Shown here: one piece after another, positions 23,646 through 35,288 of the stretch
Position numbering within the stretch: the first letter of the stretch is position 1
Layout: each line of letters begins with the position of its first letter
Program-made: the position numbers and the translations under genes
Source: Diplosphaera chodatii
Taxonomy: Eukaryota > Chlorophyta > Trebouxiophyceae > Prasiolales > Stichococcaceae
NCBI GenBank assembly: GCA_032358165.1
Contig: JAALGY010000030.1
Span: 558,001-622,000 of the forward strand
Direction of reading: 5' to 3'
Length of the DNA stretch: 64,000 bases
Notes under the pieces: model-generated
Seen by the model: the letters and a program-made list of their open reading frames with translations, nothing else
Told to the model about the DNA's origin: nothing
The model's database searches: none

Positions 23646-26600
23646 ATGCAGTTTGCTTCTATGCTCCCCGCCACGTTCCCTCCGATCACATCGCAAAGGC
23701 CGTTCAGCGGGGTTGGCTTGCAGCATTGCAGCCTGCCAGCTGTGCATGGCATTCCCCCTTCTTCCCGCCCGTTTCAGCAATCATGGCAGCACGTTACAAG
23801 CCGCGGCCTGGTCATTGCGGCAGCAGACGCCAGTGTGAAGGTGAAACTGGGCATGGCGGCGGAGCGGCTGACTTTGGACCTCAGCGAATGCGATCTGCTG
23901 GAAGTGCCGCCCGGGGCATTCGACATTCCCGGACTCGAGGTAGCAAGGATATTTGCTCTTGGGCCCTGAAAGATCCTACGAACTTTGTCACGATGGCAAC
24001 ATAGGCATGACCATTCTCTGCCAGGACTGCAGAGAGGACGCATGTAGCATGTGGGAGTGCAGTGTAATCAGGGTCGTGATCACAGCAACTGGTTGTATAT
24101 ATGCTAGCATAGCGCTGTTGTGGATGGCTGCAGCAACTGTCCCTGGCGGGCAACAACCTCACCCACCTGCCGCCGGAGATCGGGCGGCTGACGGCGCTGC
24201 AGCGCCTGCAGCTGGCAGGCAACCTGTTCGACTCGCTGCCCGAGGAGATCGGGCAGCTGACAAACCTCCAGGCAAGCCTTTCGGACAACGACGCATGCAC
24301 GTTCACGAACAACAAGTCCAGCACACAAGCGTGTTGCAGCTTCATGCTACACCGATCATGGTGACTATTAGGCGATGTTGATTCAAAGGCGGTACCCAGA
24401 CGCATGATGTCACATGGAGCGCAGGGCCTGTGGCTGCACGGTAACGTGCTGACGTCGCTGCCAGACTCCATCGGGCAGCTGGCGTCGCTGCAGACGCTGT
24501 CGCTGTCAGGCAACTGCCTGCCGCAGCTGCCGACCTCCATTGGTGCCCTGACGGTAAGCATGTAATGCGTTCAAGTGCAGCAGCCAATTTGCATCACGGA
24601 CCCTGTGCACCTGTCTACATACCTGCAGTCTCCTGTGCAGACGTCGTGGAGTGTCGTCGCAGGCACTGACATCACTAGAGGTGGCCGGCAACAAGCTTGC
24701 CGCCCTGCCAGAGGAGATCGGCGGCATGGCAGCTCTGCTGAAGCTGGCAGCCTTCGGCAACCGCCTGGCGACGCTGCCGGCGGGGCTGGGCGGCCTCGCG
24801 GCCCTGAAGGAGCTCTGGCTACAGGGCAACCAGCTGACGGCGCTGCCGGCCGCCATTGGCCAGCTCATGGTGCGCTCACATGTGACCATGCTGAAGCGCC
24901 CTATCACCATTGCCAGAAGGTGCTGTGGTGTGACAATTGTCCACTGCATGTTGCACAGGTTCATACACTGTGCTGAGGCAGTAGCATCGGCCTGACTCTG
25001 CAGGCCCTGGAGCAGCTGTCGGCTGCGGACAACCGGCTGGCGGACCTGCCGCCGGAGTGCACTGGGCTCACTTCCCTACGCAGCCTCAGCCTGTGCGTCC
25101 TCGACTTGCAGACGACTTGCAGACGCCGTTGTGCAATGTCTCGCACGCATACTGCAAGCGTGCTCCGGTCGGAGGTGAAGGCACACACGTTGCTGCACAG
25201 CACCTCAGTGCAGCAAGGCAGCCAGGCTCAGCAACTGCAACACCAGTCACCCTGTGACGTGAGAGCCTGTGATGTCCCCAGGTATGGCAACTCCCTGGAG
25301 TCGCTACCCAAGCCGGCGCTCGGGCTGCCATCGCTCAAGGAGCTGTGGCTGGAGAACAACCCGATCGGCGACGCCGGGCGGCTGCGGCCAAGCGATGCGG
25401 AGCACCACCTGGCGCTGGGGCCCAAGCTGCGGAGCGTGGGCCTGGACCAGTGGCAGGCAAGCTGTGGCGCCGGCTCAAGACACAAGTCTGCTCATTGCAC
25501 ACGCAGGGCACTGCCGCTGCAGAGCCTCGACGTGTATTTGCTGAAAATCACCGAGCAACATGACAGAGCTGAGGCCCTGTAACCTGCAGACGGGCAGGCT
25601 GCCCCGTGGGCGGCTGGATGATTTGGCGGACGTGCTGCGGCCCGGCGAGGTGTCAGCCAATGACGGGCCGGGCTACTTCAAGCTGAAGCGCGCGGAGCGG
25701 CGGGACCCCGACAGCAGCGGCGTCCCCTCCGGCCAGCCGCGCCTGCTCGTGGTGAGCGCAGAGCCCTTGTGCCGGCCGCAAGTCGCTGGCATACTTGCTG
25801 CAGCTGTGGACCTCACCTCACTGCCCGCCACCTCAACGAGCACTGGCGGAGAGGGTCCAGCTGAGCGCTGGTGCAATGCTGCCTGGCGTGGTGGCAGGTC
25901 GCCTTTGGCAGCGCGCCCGGGGTGCCCAACTGGGGCCGCCTGCTGCAGCGCGCGTCCGACGGCATGGCGGACGACGACGAGCGGTTCTTCGACACCCTGT
26001 TCGCCGTGGACCCCGCCCGCGGCTGGTACCGAGGTGCGGGGCGCTGGCCGGGGGTGCGGCCGCGGCTATGCCGTCAACTATGATGACACTGGCGTCCCTG
26101 CAGGCCTGTCTAGCATCCTGGGTCGCCATGCGTGGCCAGCAGTCATAGCAATGACACAGGTCTGCGGCGTGCGCAGGGGGCGATGACGAGGGTTTCACGT
26201 ACTACAGCGACCGCATTGGAGAGTTCAGCGGGCGGTATGAGAGGGTCCTGCTGCTGGGGGACTCCATGGGTGAGCTGCGCTGGCCACATAAAGCACATCT
26301 CGACGGGAGCGAATCGAGTGCTTTTTCCTTTCGCTTTCATATGTGTACCTGCTGGTCGACTGAAGCTTGACTCGTCCCTGTCGCAGTATTTCAGTATTAC
26401 AGACGCTGACGGCCAGTCGTCTGTCGTTCAAACCCTGCAGGCGGCACAGCTGCGCTGCTGTTCTCGAGGCTCTCCACCTCTGTCCACGCCTTCACCCCCC
26501 AGGTACACTGCACTGCCTCGGTTCACCATGTACTAGTTGTACGCTCCTAGCTATTACTGCTGTCATAACGCTGCTTCTGTTCATGGTTGCTTTCAGTGTG

Positions 26601-27396
26601 GACGCAGGGACCTGTTTGTCAAGATTCTCATGCCATGCTCTGCAGGTGAACCTGGAGGAGTCGTCCATACGGCCGGGGCAGCCCCTGCAGTGGCACCGGA
26701 CCCTCAGGGAGCGCATCGTGGGCGAGGTGGCTGCGGCCGCTGACGCCGGCTCCGACATCCACGTGCACGTCGGCAACTGGCTGCACGACCTGCGGCAGGC
26801 AGGCGCCCTCAGTTGCCGTGCATGCTCAGCAGCAATCATGCAGCAGAACCCTGAAGTTGGAACAGGGACGCCTCGCAGCTTCACGCTGTGCACGCACCTG
26901 CCCGGCTGAAGTCCTGCTGCCCTTGCGGGAGAACTTGGGCTTCCTCTGTATGCTGATACTGGCGTTTGCCGGATTCCTACGTCCGCTGGAGCGAGAGTAT
27001 CACTCTTGTGTGATGATGCATACAGGCACGCATCGTGGGCAAGGAGCACGCGAAGCTGGAGATCTACCCGGTGGACAGCCACCGGCTGGCGTACTACCTG
27101 GACGCCGAGGACAGGCTGGTGCCCCTCATCCAGCGCGCCCTGAAGCGGGTGAACCCCACACTTGCTGATGACATTTGGCGATGTTCAAACATTTACAACG
27201 ATGTTGACGCATCCGCCGCATACATGCTGGTCATGTCCCCTGAAGCGGGCGAAATCCGAACTTGAAATGGCAGCCGATGCTATCGCATGCCGGGGTGGTA
27301 CTGTATGTAGGGACACGCTGTCACTGTTTGGCATGTGTCTGCCTGCAGGAGTTGGGGCACGAGATCAAGCAAGTACGCATGGCGAACCTGCTGTAG
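23646..27396 (+). CDS. leucine-rich repeat protein fused to alpha/beta hydrolase domain
   Basis: Two-part protein. The start ATG (23646) is in frame with an acid-free, Ser/Pro-rich leader ending RGLVIAAAD, which resembles a chloroplast transit peptide. The first half has about nine LRRs of the plant intracellular Ras-group type: [20 protein letters not shown] (about 24130), [20 protein letters not shown] (24430), [20 protein letters not shown] (24675), [20 protein letters not shown] (24805), and [17 protein letters not shown] (25340). The second half has [20 protein letters not shown] (25900), [20 protein letters not shown] (26190) and the nucleophile elbow GDSMGG, split by an intron (26262 / about 26440), then [14 protein letters not shown] (26760) and [20 protein letters not shown] (27055), where His is a candidate triad member. 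The end is [15 protein letters not shown] (stop 27394-27396). The substrate is unknown. Confidence 0.85.
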
Positions 27397-27945
27397 TGGA
27401 GTGTCAGAGGGTAGTGGCTCACAGTCCAGGCAGGACAGAGTGCAGTATCCCCTTGACGGTCGACGAGAGCACTCAGATCGGCAGATGGCATTAGTTCGCG
27501 AGAAGTGGTACTGTTATGTGGTTACCGTGTTCAAACTGGTGACTTGATTCAGAGAATACAGGAATGTGGCGAGTGTGCACAGCAAACCCTAAAGAACTAT
27601 CAGGTCCGCACCCGCAAATGCAGTTGCGAGCTCAAACCAAGGCAGGGGCCATCATGTGCGTGTGTCAGGCATATACAAGCAGCACAAGCCGCGGCAACAT
27701 AGTGCACACCGACCCACTTGCTTCGAAAATGTTCAGGTACTTCCTGTACTCCAAAAGCAGTCGAAAGGCGCACCCCGCTCCCATGCAGCGTTGCAAGGTC
27801 GCACAGCGTCACCTCCCCAAAGGATTATGCCAATCTCCGCATCAAGCGGCATGTTGCTGCTGCCGCTGTCAAGCGCACTTTGGCCTCTTGCAGTCCTGTG
27901 TCCTACTCAATGCCCAGCTGCAACGTCGTCCTGTTTCCGCTCGCC
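27397..27945. other. convergent 3' intergenic region
   Basis: About 550 bases between the stop codons of the LRR-hydrolase gene (plus) and the kinase-like gene (minus). No gene or clear repeat was seen. Confidence 0.4.
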
Positions 27946-30900
27946 TCATCGGAAGAAGGGGCTTGTGAGCACCTCGCTCGCAGTCAGCCCCGGGTTGCTC
28001 GGGAACTGCCACGCCTTCAGCTGCAGCGCCTGCGGATTGAACACGAGTGTACGGTGAGTGACGCTGGCTGTGCACCAGGTGCGGTCCGTGCACCTGGCGG
28101 GCCTGCCTGAGCATCAGTTTGCTGACAACACCTCATGATATTCCACCTGCTGCTTCGCAAGCAAAGGTCCAACAGCTCAGATGTCCGGCACTACGATCTG
28201 TCAGTACAGTCTGTAGCCCAGTGCGTCAGAAGCACGGCTGACGGTTTCCTCACCCAGCGCAGCAGGTAGGAGCTGTGCACGAAGGTGCGTCGCCGCGCGC
28301 GGATGCCCCGGCGGTCGATCGCGGGCACGCCCAGGCACACCTTCGGCAGCGGCACCGGCACAGGCAGGCACGTCACCACCTCCCCCTCCGACGAGTTGGT
28401 GAACGTGGCGTTCGGCTTGATGCCTGCGCATGGTGCATTGAGTGAACTGTGAGTGCCAGCACATGACCAGCTGGGTGGAAGGTGCACATGCACATTGGTG
28501 ACACATGTGGGCAGCGCCACAGGACAGCCGCCTGACGCAAGGATGGCACGGCTACTAGAGGCGAGCTGCTCCACACCTAAAGCTTGCATATTGGCATCTG
28601 AAATGCCGTAGGCAGAAGACCATGAGCAGGGAGCACGGCAGGATGGAGAATCCACAAGGTGCGAGGGCGCTGCGCACCGCACACGTGGCGGATGAGGGAC
28701 AGGAGGCGCTTCACGGCGGCGCGGTCCCGCTCGGGCCACACCCGCCCGTGGATCTTCTGGCTTAGGTCGAACAGCAGGTGGTACACGTCGCCTGGCGCAT
28801 GAAAAACAGAGCTGGTCAGGTCATGGCTGCCACAGTCGTGAGCTGAGGGCGGCCGACGCACTGCAGACGATAGACGTGGATGCATGCATGGGGCTGCCAT
28901 CCAGATGCTTGAAAAGATGCTTGAACGTCTCAGATGCACATCGGGCAGTGGTAAGCAGCGCCAAAGTCCAGAGGTTTGCTCAATGTCAGGCTATTCTGTT
29001 TCATCGCGCACCCTTGCCGCGCCAGGCGACCTGGTGGATGGTCTCCGGCGCAGAGCCGAACCACCGGATGGGCGCCGTGTACCAGGGCGCCTTCTTACCC
29101 CCCTTCGGCTCCCCCACATCGAGGTTCGCGTCCGCCCCCTGCAACCCAGCGGCAGCGGCATCAGCACGAGGTGAAGAATGCAAAGAGGGAGGCGACAGGG
29201 GACAGCAGGGGCTGCTGCTGAACGTTGGGCCTGCGGCGGGCGCGCAGGAGTCCAAGCCCCTGTCGACGCTGGGTGGGGTGGGATGCCGCACGAGGAGCGA
29301 GGGCAGAGGGAGTGCCGGCGGCGGGGGGCGCACCTCGTCGGCGGCGTAGTACTCGTCAAAGCGCCCCAGCCCGAAGTCGATGATCTTGTACACCTTGCGG
29401 GCGCCCTGCCTGCAAGCACCAGACGTGGACACCTATAAACAAATGCTTGCAGTCACGGTGCCTGTGACCAAGTCTGGGGCACCGGGGGTTCGCACACTCG
29501 GCGCCACGGTCATGGACCTCGTCACTGACATTACAAAGTGCATTGCAGCGACACTGACTGGAGACCTTGTACACGAAAGCGGATGCCGTGTACATGCATA
29601 CATCTGCTGCGCACCGGCCGGAGGCATCGCCCAGCATGTCCTTGGACACCGGGTCGGCCGCGTCCTGCTCCGGGTCGGGCGTGTGCTCCATCACATTGTC
29701 CAGCCGCAGGTCGTAGTGGTGGAACCTGTTTGTGGCGCCACAGCACCCCAGTCAGGCTGAGCTGTGGTTTGCTGATGGGCCAAGCCTGCATGGGGACACG
29801 CGGGAGCAAGGCATGTAAGGGGACAGACCGCATTCGCTGGTTCGTTCAGCACCCAGAACGCAGGCCAGCACACACTTGCGGAGCTTTGGCCTCACCCGAA
29901 GGCGCGCTGCGTGGCGTCCAGGGAGGTGAACACCTCGTGCAGCATCTCGCGGATGTAGTAGATGTCGTGGAAGTCGGAGGCGGTGATGATCTTGTCCACC
30001 GACTTGCCGTTGATGCGCTCCATGATCATGCCTAAGCATAGAAGGGAGAGTTGGACGCTTGCATCTGCTGACTGGTCCGTAGCTTTCATGCATGTGACCG
30101 ACTCAATGAATGCCTGAAGAGGCAATGCGATGCAGACTGCAAGGGGAGAGCGCAGGCGAACGGTGAGTAGGCGGCACCTATGAGCTTGGTGCCCTTGTCG
30201 CCGCGCTTCCGGCCACGGCACACCGCCGGACCAATCTTCATGATGCCGGGCAGCGGCGCATCGCCTGCAGGCAAGGTTTCAGTCAGATGAATGGCACGCC
30301 ATGGCAGGCATCAGCCAGCATTGCAAAGCAGGCAAACCAAGACGTTGCTAGCCAGCGCTGCTCTGCTTCGAACCAGCTCAGGCATTGGAAGGCAGTATTG
30401 GCCACTCACCGGGTCCCAGGGCCGCCAGCCGCTGCCCCGTGGCCCACTCCCGCTGGGTGTCGGAGATGAGCGCCACCTGCCGCGCCGCCTTGAGCACGAT
30501 GGGCGCCACGCGGCCCTGCCGGTCCAGCAGCTCGTACACGTGCGCCTGTGTAAACAGGCAGCGCGATGAGAAGCTAAAAACCCTGCAGGAGTCCGGAAGC
30601 AATGCTGTGCTCCAGGGCACCCGCCGCGCTGTGCTTGCCAAGCCGCTGGTCACAGCCTCCACGGCATGCTCAGGCGACCGCTGATGTGGCGGCTGGGCAG
30701 CATGCCGGGCAGCCGCGGGATACTACTGGAGGGCGCACCTGGAAACCGGAGCCGAGCACCTTGCCCAGCACCAGGTCGTCCGTGAGGGCGGCGCCCTCCT
30801 TCGCCCGCCACCCCCTGTCCACCCAGATGCCGCCCGCCTGCATGCACGCCAGGCAGGGGGGGATCAGGCTGCAGTCACCACGGTGCACTTTTGCACTTGT

Positions 30901-32373
30901 TGCTGTCACTGCACCTCCAGCTGCGTGTTTGTCGGTGCAGCTGACAGGCTCAAACGGACTGCACAATGTTGCAGCTGCCTGCTGTTGTGCCTGCAACCCT
31001 TTGGACGTTCTGGCTCGCTTCCAACAGGCCCTGACTTGAACATGCAAGCTTGAGGTTCGCAACGTGGGCTACCTTGGGGTCCAGCTGCACTTCGCGGATG
31101 CGGTGGGAGATGCCGCCCGGGTCGGCGCCGCCGCGGCCGGCGCGCTCGGCGTGGATGCCCTTGCGCTCGAAGGCGATGCTCGCCTCCCGCTGCACGTCCA
31201 GCTGCATGTGCGCCCCGGACTCCTGCGGCTGCCCTCTCGAGGGCTCTGCCGGCGCGTCGGCCGCTTCCGGCGCCGTCGCGACCTTCTGCCGCTGCCGGAA
31301 GCTGCGCCAGGGGGCCTGCACATAGAACAGCGTCTCAGGCTCAGTGCTTGAGAAGCAACAATGAAATGCGCAACACACCTTGGGGACCACTGTAGGAGCC
31401 GTGCAGCCCGCGTGGGTGTAGCCTCTCACGTACAGCGCTGCTGTGACCCGAAAACCATGAGCCCTGAACAGTCTCATGCGCACCGTGGGGTTATCCGCGG
31501 TGCTGTCGACGCTGTCGACGCTGCCCTGGCTGGAGGCACGGTCGATCTCGGCGCGCGCCTGGGCTGCGGGGCCGCCGTGTTGCCCCGATGCGGCGCTCCT
31601 CTCCCGCTGTGCATCCTGCTCCTGTATTGCGGCAGGAATGCCAATGTCAAGTGGGTCAGCCTGAGCAGCATTGGCGCGCGGCTGCTGAAGTGTCGGCTCG
31701 ACCAGCAGGGTCACGAAAACACGCGACCAGGAGCAACAGACAGCAGCAGCACATCTGATGCTGTGGCTGAGACGACAAAGGGGGCTCGCGAGCGGACCTG
31801 TATGCGGCGGAAGGGGCTGATGTCCGCCTCGAGGTGCTGCATCTCGTCCGGGCCGCTGAAGTCGCTGGGCGTGGGCGGCGGCGTCATGCGCGGCGACTGC
31901 CGGGGCTCGTGTGGCCCGGAGCACCGGCCCTCCGACATTGCAGGGGTCTCCGGCATGTCCGCCGCCTCTGGCGAGCGGGCGTCGGACGCCGCTGATGGCG
32001 TCGGGGAGTGCCGGCCGTCGCGGGGGTCCGGGTGCGCCGCCGGGTGCTGCGAGGCGGAGGTGCGGGCGCTGCCGCCGGCGCTGGGGGCCGGGCGCTGGGC
32101 GGCCCCGCTGCCGGACGGAGTGCTGCCGCCGCCGCCGCCGCCCTCATGCTGGCCCTCTGCGATGCCGGGCTGCCGGGGGCGGTCGCGCTGCAGGGTGGGC
32201 TGCGCGGCGGCGTCGGGCAGCTCGCAGCTGCCGCGCGCCGGCGGGCCCTTGGCCTGCCCCGCCGCCACCGGCGTGCCCAGCTGCCACAGCTGCCGCTGCT
32301 TCGCGCTGATGCGGGACTTCAGGCGCGGCGGCCCCTCTTGCGCGTCTGTCGTCATGGGGGCCTTTATGCCCAT
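27946..32373 (-). CDS. protein kinase-like protein with altered catalytic loop
   Basis: Long multi-exon gene. The start ATG (32373) opens MGIKAPMTTDAQEGPPRLKS. The N-terminal part (31000-32370) is low-complexity, rich in Pro/Ala/Gly, with LFYVQAPWRSFRQRQK near 31320. The kinase fold follows: glycine loop LVLGKVLGSGFQ (about 30775-30740) joined to AQVHVYELLDRQGRVAPIVL (K in IVLKAARQ), MIMERINGKSVDKIITASDF, catalytic loop FHHYDLRLDNVMEH (about 29725-29685), DFG motif KVYKIIDFGLGRFDEYYAAD (about 29395-29340), WYTAPIRWFGSAPETIHQVA (about 29095-29035), DVYHLLFDLSQKIHGRVWPE, and a C-terminal ASEVLTSPFFR (stop 27948-27946). The usual HRDLKPEN is HYDLRLDN: the catalytic Asp and metal-binding Asn remain, but Arg replaces the Lys. 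The family is not identified beyond kinase-like; activity is uncertain. Confidence 0.75.
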
Positions 32374-33515
32374 CCAGGGTCTTTCGCCTCTGTAGCCGAT
32401 GTCCCTGCGTGGACCCGGATGTCGTGATCAGCCATGATACCAGACCAAGCCATGCCCCCAGCACAAGGTTCACATCAGTGGACTCAGCGCGCGCAGCATG
32501 GCATGCGAAGCATGTAGTCTCAGCACGAGCTGCGATTTCGAGGCGCCCCCAACGGTCTCCGATCGAACGGGAGGATAATTTTTGCAGCTGCGGCGGTGGA
32601 GCGGGGTTGCTGACAACCGGCGGCCACTTGGGGTGCAGCTACACGGCTGCGAGGAGCCAACACACATTGGCGCGGCACTGGGCGACCCCGTGTGGTGCTA
32701 TGCCATTCAGAGGGTTGCTGAGCTCAGTAGGATCCTTGCTGGTCGAACGCGTGCCACTCTGCCGCAGTGCCGACTGGGTGTGCTGACGAGCCGTCCAGCT
32801 CTCCACTGGGAGCGCAGCCGACAGGAAGGTGCCCATGCCCAGCGAACGCCGCCGTTCCGAGGGGGCGCAATGCAAAAGGCTTCGAGCCGATGCGGTGCAA
32901 AACTGCGGTCTTTGCGTGCGAGGCACCGAGATCGTGGCGCCACGGGCCGTGGCTCACCTGCCACACTTGGCTCGAAGCCCCAACCCCCGAGGCGGAAACT
33001 TGCAGCTTCTGAAGACGCTGTGATACGGGCTGCCAACCGGATATGGTAGCAGCTGAGTGCACGAGCGGTTGCTTGTTTTCGGCCAGCACGGCTCAGGCGC
33101 TGCGCTGTGCCTGAACGATACACTGCAGCTAGAAAGTGTTGTCGGGGGCACACTGATTGCACAGAATGCCTGCCGCTGGTGCTCTGGGATCGTAAAACTG
33201 TGAGCTGCTATGTTGACGGCAAGTGGCGGTTTGCGGAACACAGATGACCACAAGCCACAACAGGTGGCGCCGGACTAGGCCCGGATCACATGGAGTGATG
33301 CAACGTAATGATGATGACAGTGTCAGCCCGCACGTCTCCATCAATAGTCTCCAAGGCGTGTACACTTTGTGCACGGGCCGACACGCGCAGCATTAACCTA
33401 CCCCCTGTGGCGGCCAGTATACCGTGAGCAGCCCCCGCCTCCCCACACTGCTGCCCCGGTCGCAAGAACAGTCATCAGCTCCTCACCTGATGAGGCGTGA
33501 GCCCAGCTCCGACGC
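32374..33515. other. intergenic region, no gene supported
   Basis: About 1.1 kb upstream of the kinase-like gene and downstream of the Gln-rich gene, both on the minus strand. Several open frames exist on both strands, but none shows a recognisable domain, clean splice signals or a convincing start. I treat it as promoter plus 3' UTR. Confidence 0.35.
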
Positions 33516-34222
33516 TCACTGCGAAGGGGGGAGGTTGCGCATCCACGCCGGCGCAGCTGCAGAGCTGTCCTTGCTCCCGCTCCTGCCGCCACCCTGCTTC
33601 CTGCCGCCGGCCCCTCTGCCGCCGTCCCGCCGCGCCTGCTGCCGCTGCCGCTGCCGCTGCCGCTGCGGGGGCTGCGGCTGCTGCCGGGCTTTCTGTGTCA
33701 GCTGCTGCTGCTGCTGCTCCTCCTGCTCCTGCTGCTGCAGCTGCTGCCCGTCTAGTGGCTGCGCTGCCTGCTGCTGTGGCGACTGACGCTGTGGTGCCCG
33801 CTGCTGCTGCCGCCGCTGCTGCATGATATTCGGCGCTGCAGGGTGGCCGCTCGGCTGCTGCACGCCGGGCGGCAGTATGAGGTTCCCGTCTGCATTCCGC
33901 TGCGGCGGCGAGATGACCACCACGTCTGGCGGCACCTCCCCTTCCCACCGCCGGTCACCGGGTTTGAGCTTATAAGGCAGGTCCGCAGCCCAGGACGTCT
34001 CTGGGCTGCCGCCGCCAGCCCCGCCGCTGGCACTGCTGCCGGCTGCACTCTGCTGCGCTGCGCCGCTGGGACCCACACTTGACGCCTCTACCGGTGCGTC
34101 TTCTGCGGCGTCTCCAGCGTCGTTTGTGTCCTCGTCTGAGCCGTCCCACAACTCAGCGTCAGCCTCAGCTTCCAGCTGCAGCCACTCCTCGAGGGACAGC
34201 GCCGGCTCCTCCCCATCACCAG
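33516..34222 (-). CDS. Gln-rich hypothetical protein, 5' end missing
   Basis: A single long 3' exon: EEPALSLEEWLQLEAEADAE, LWDGSDEDTNDAGD, then DLPYKLKPGDRRWEGEVPPD, VVVISPPQRNADGNLILPPG, and a Gln/Arg-rich low-complexity tail ending AWMRNLPPSQ before the stop at 33518-33516. There is no in-frame ATG near the upstream end. An acceptor (TGCAG before 34222) shows that at least one 5' exon lies further upstream, perhaps in 34300-34520, where a minus-strand frame reads SQAQHRLISQQALLWRMQQW. The middle segment between the acidic and Gln-rich parts looks conserved, but I do not recognise a family. Confidence 0.55.
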
Positions 34223-35288
34223 CTGCAGGCAACCGTCATGTGCCAGCTTGGTTCATCAAACGAATAGCATCGCTGCAAACCTTACGCTTGCAATGCAGAC
34301 CTCAAGTAGGCACCGAAAGGTGCTCTGCAGCACGTCAAGCCGCTGCTGCATACGCACATGCAGCACGTCAAGCCACTGCTGCATGCGCCACAGCAGTGCC
34401 TGTTGGCTGATCAGACGGTGCTGAGCCTGCGACAGTGGTCCGGCTGAAGTCTCCCTGCGAACGTCGCAGGCTGCGCCAGGGACCAGATGCAGTTGCGGCA
34501 GGCAATCTGTTACAGCCACAGCAGGATTGTCACGATCAGCGCCGCCTCATACCAATGCATGGCATGCAGCGTGTATGCATCAGCAGCCCAATGCGCAACA
34601 TGTAACGTAGCTGACCATGTAGCTACCTGGTCAGCGACCTGCTGAAAGCACCGTGACGCTGAGCGCAGCTGGCAGTTGAACAACCCTCATGGAAGCGAGG
34701 AAAGTTTACCGCTGCCGGCATTACAGCGGCATGCAGGATGGGGTGCAGAAGGATGCAGAGCGCCCAAGGAGCAAATGGATAAACGTCAGGACAGTCTTAA
34801 CAGCCTGCAGTAACGTTGTGCAACGCTGCACCACCCATGCGGGTGTCAGCATCGGTTGCGCACTGATCGCTGGGTCGGATGATTCCCTGTAGTACCTGGG
34901 TCGATAGGTCAACGTTGGCTAACCAGGAAGGCGGAAGGTGGAAGGTGCTTGCCACTAGTTCCGGCGCGTCAAGTTCGTAGCACTCCCGCTTTCAGCAACC
35001 AGGCGCTCAAGCACAACACGCTTCAAAGTGTTAACTGAAGCTCTCTTTGGGGTGTGGTAAGCGCCACCGTCAGTCAGAGCGCTGCAAGGCCCGGGAGCTG
35101 TCAGCCACGGAGTAAACGAGAGCTGCTCCAAAAGGCTCAGCAGCAGCACAGAACGTGTTCCAGGTGTTTTGAAACCCTCCGCAGCGTAGTACGTGAGGCT
35201 CAGAAGCCGAGGATAACGGCGAGAGGCGCGTTCGTATTGTAGTGCGTGGTGTCCGGGCAGGCCGCTGGTACAAGACCGGCGGGGCTCA
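34223..35288. other. intergenic / upstream region
   Basis: About 1 kb between the Gln-rich gene (minus) and the secreted PTKAPT protein (plus). It probably includes one or more unresolved 5' exons of the former and the promoter of the latter. A short tandem repeat sits at 34327-34388. Confidence 0.35.
34327..34388. repeat. 33-base tandem duplication
   Basis: A 29-base unit beginning GCAGCACGTCAAGCC occurs at 34327-34355 and 34360-34388 with two differences. On the minus strand it encodes MQQWLDVL then MQQRLDVL in an open frame, so it may duplicate part of a coding exon of the Gln-rich gene. Confidence 0.75.

Noticed and set aside
32374..33390. Extra gene upstream of the kinase-like gene
   Set aside because: Many overlapping frames on both strands, but no splice-consistent exon series or recognised motif.
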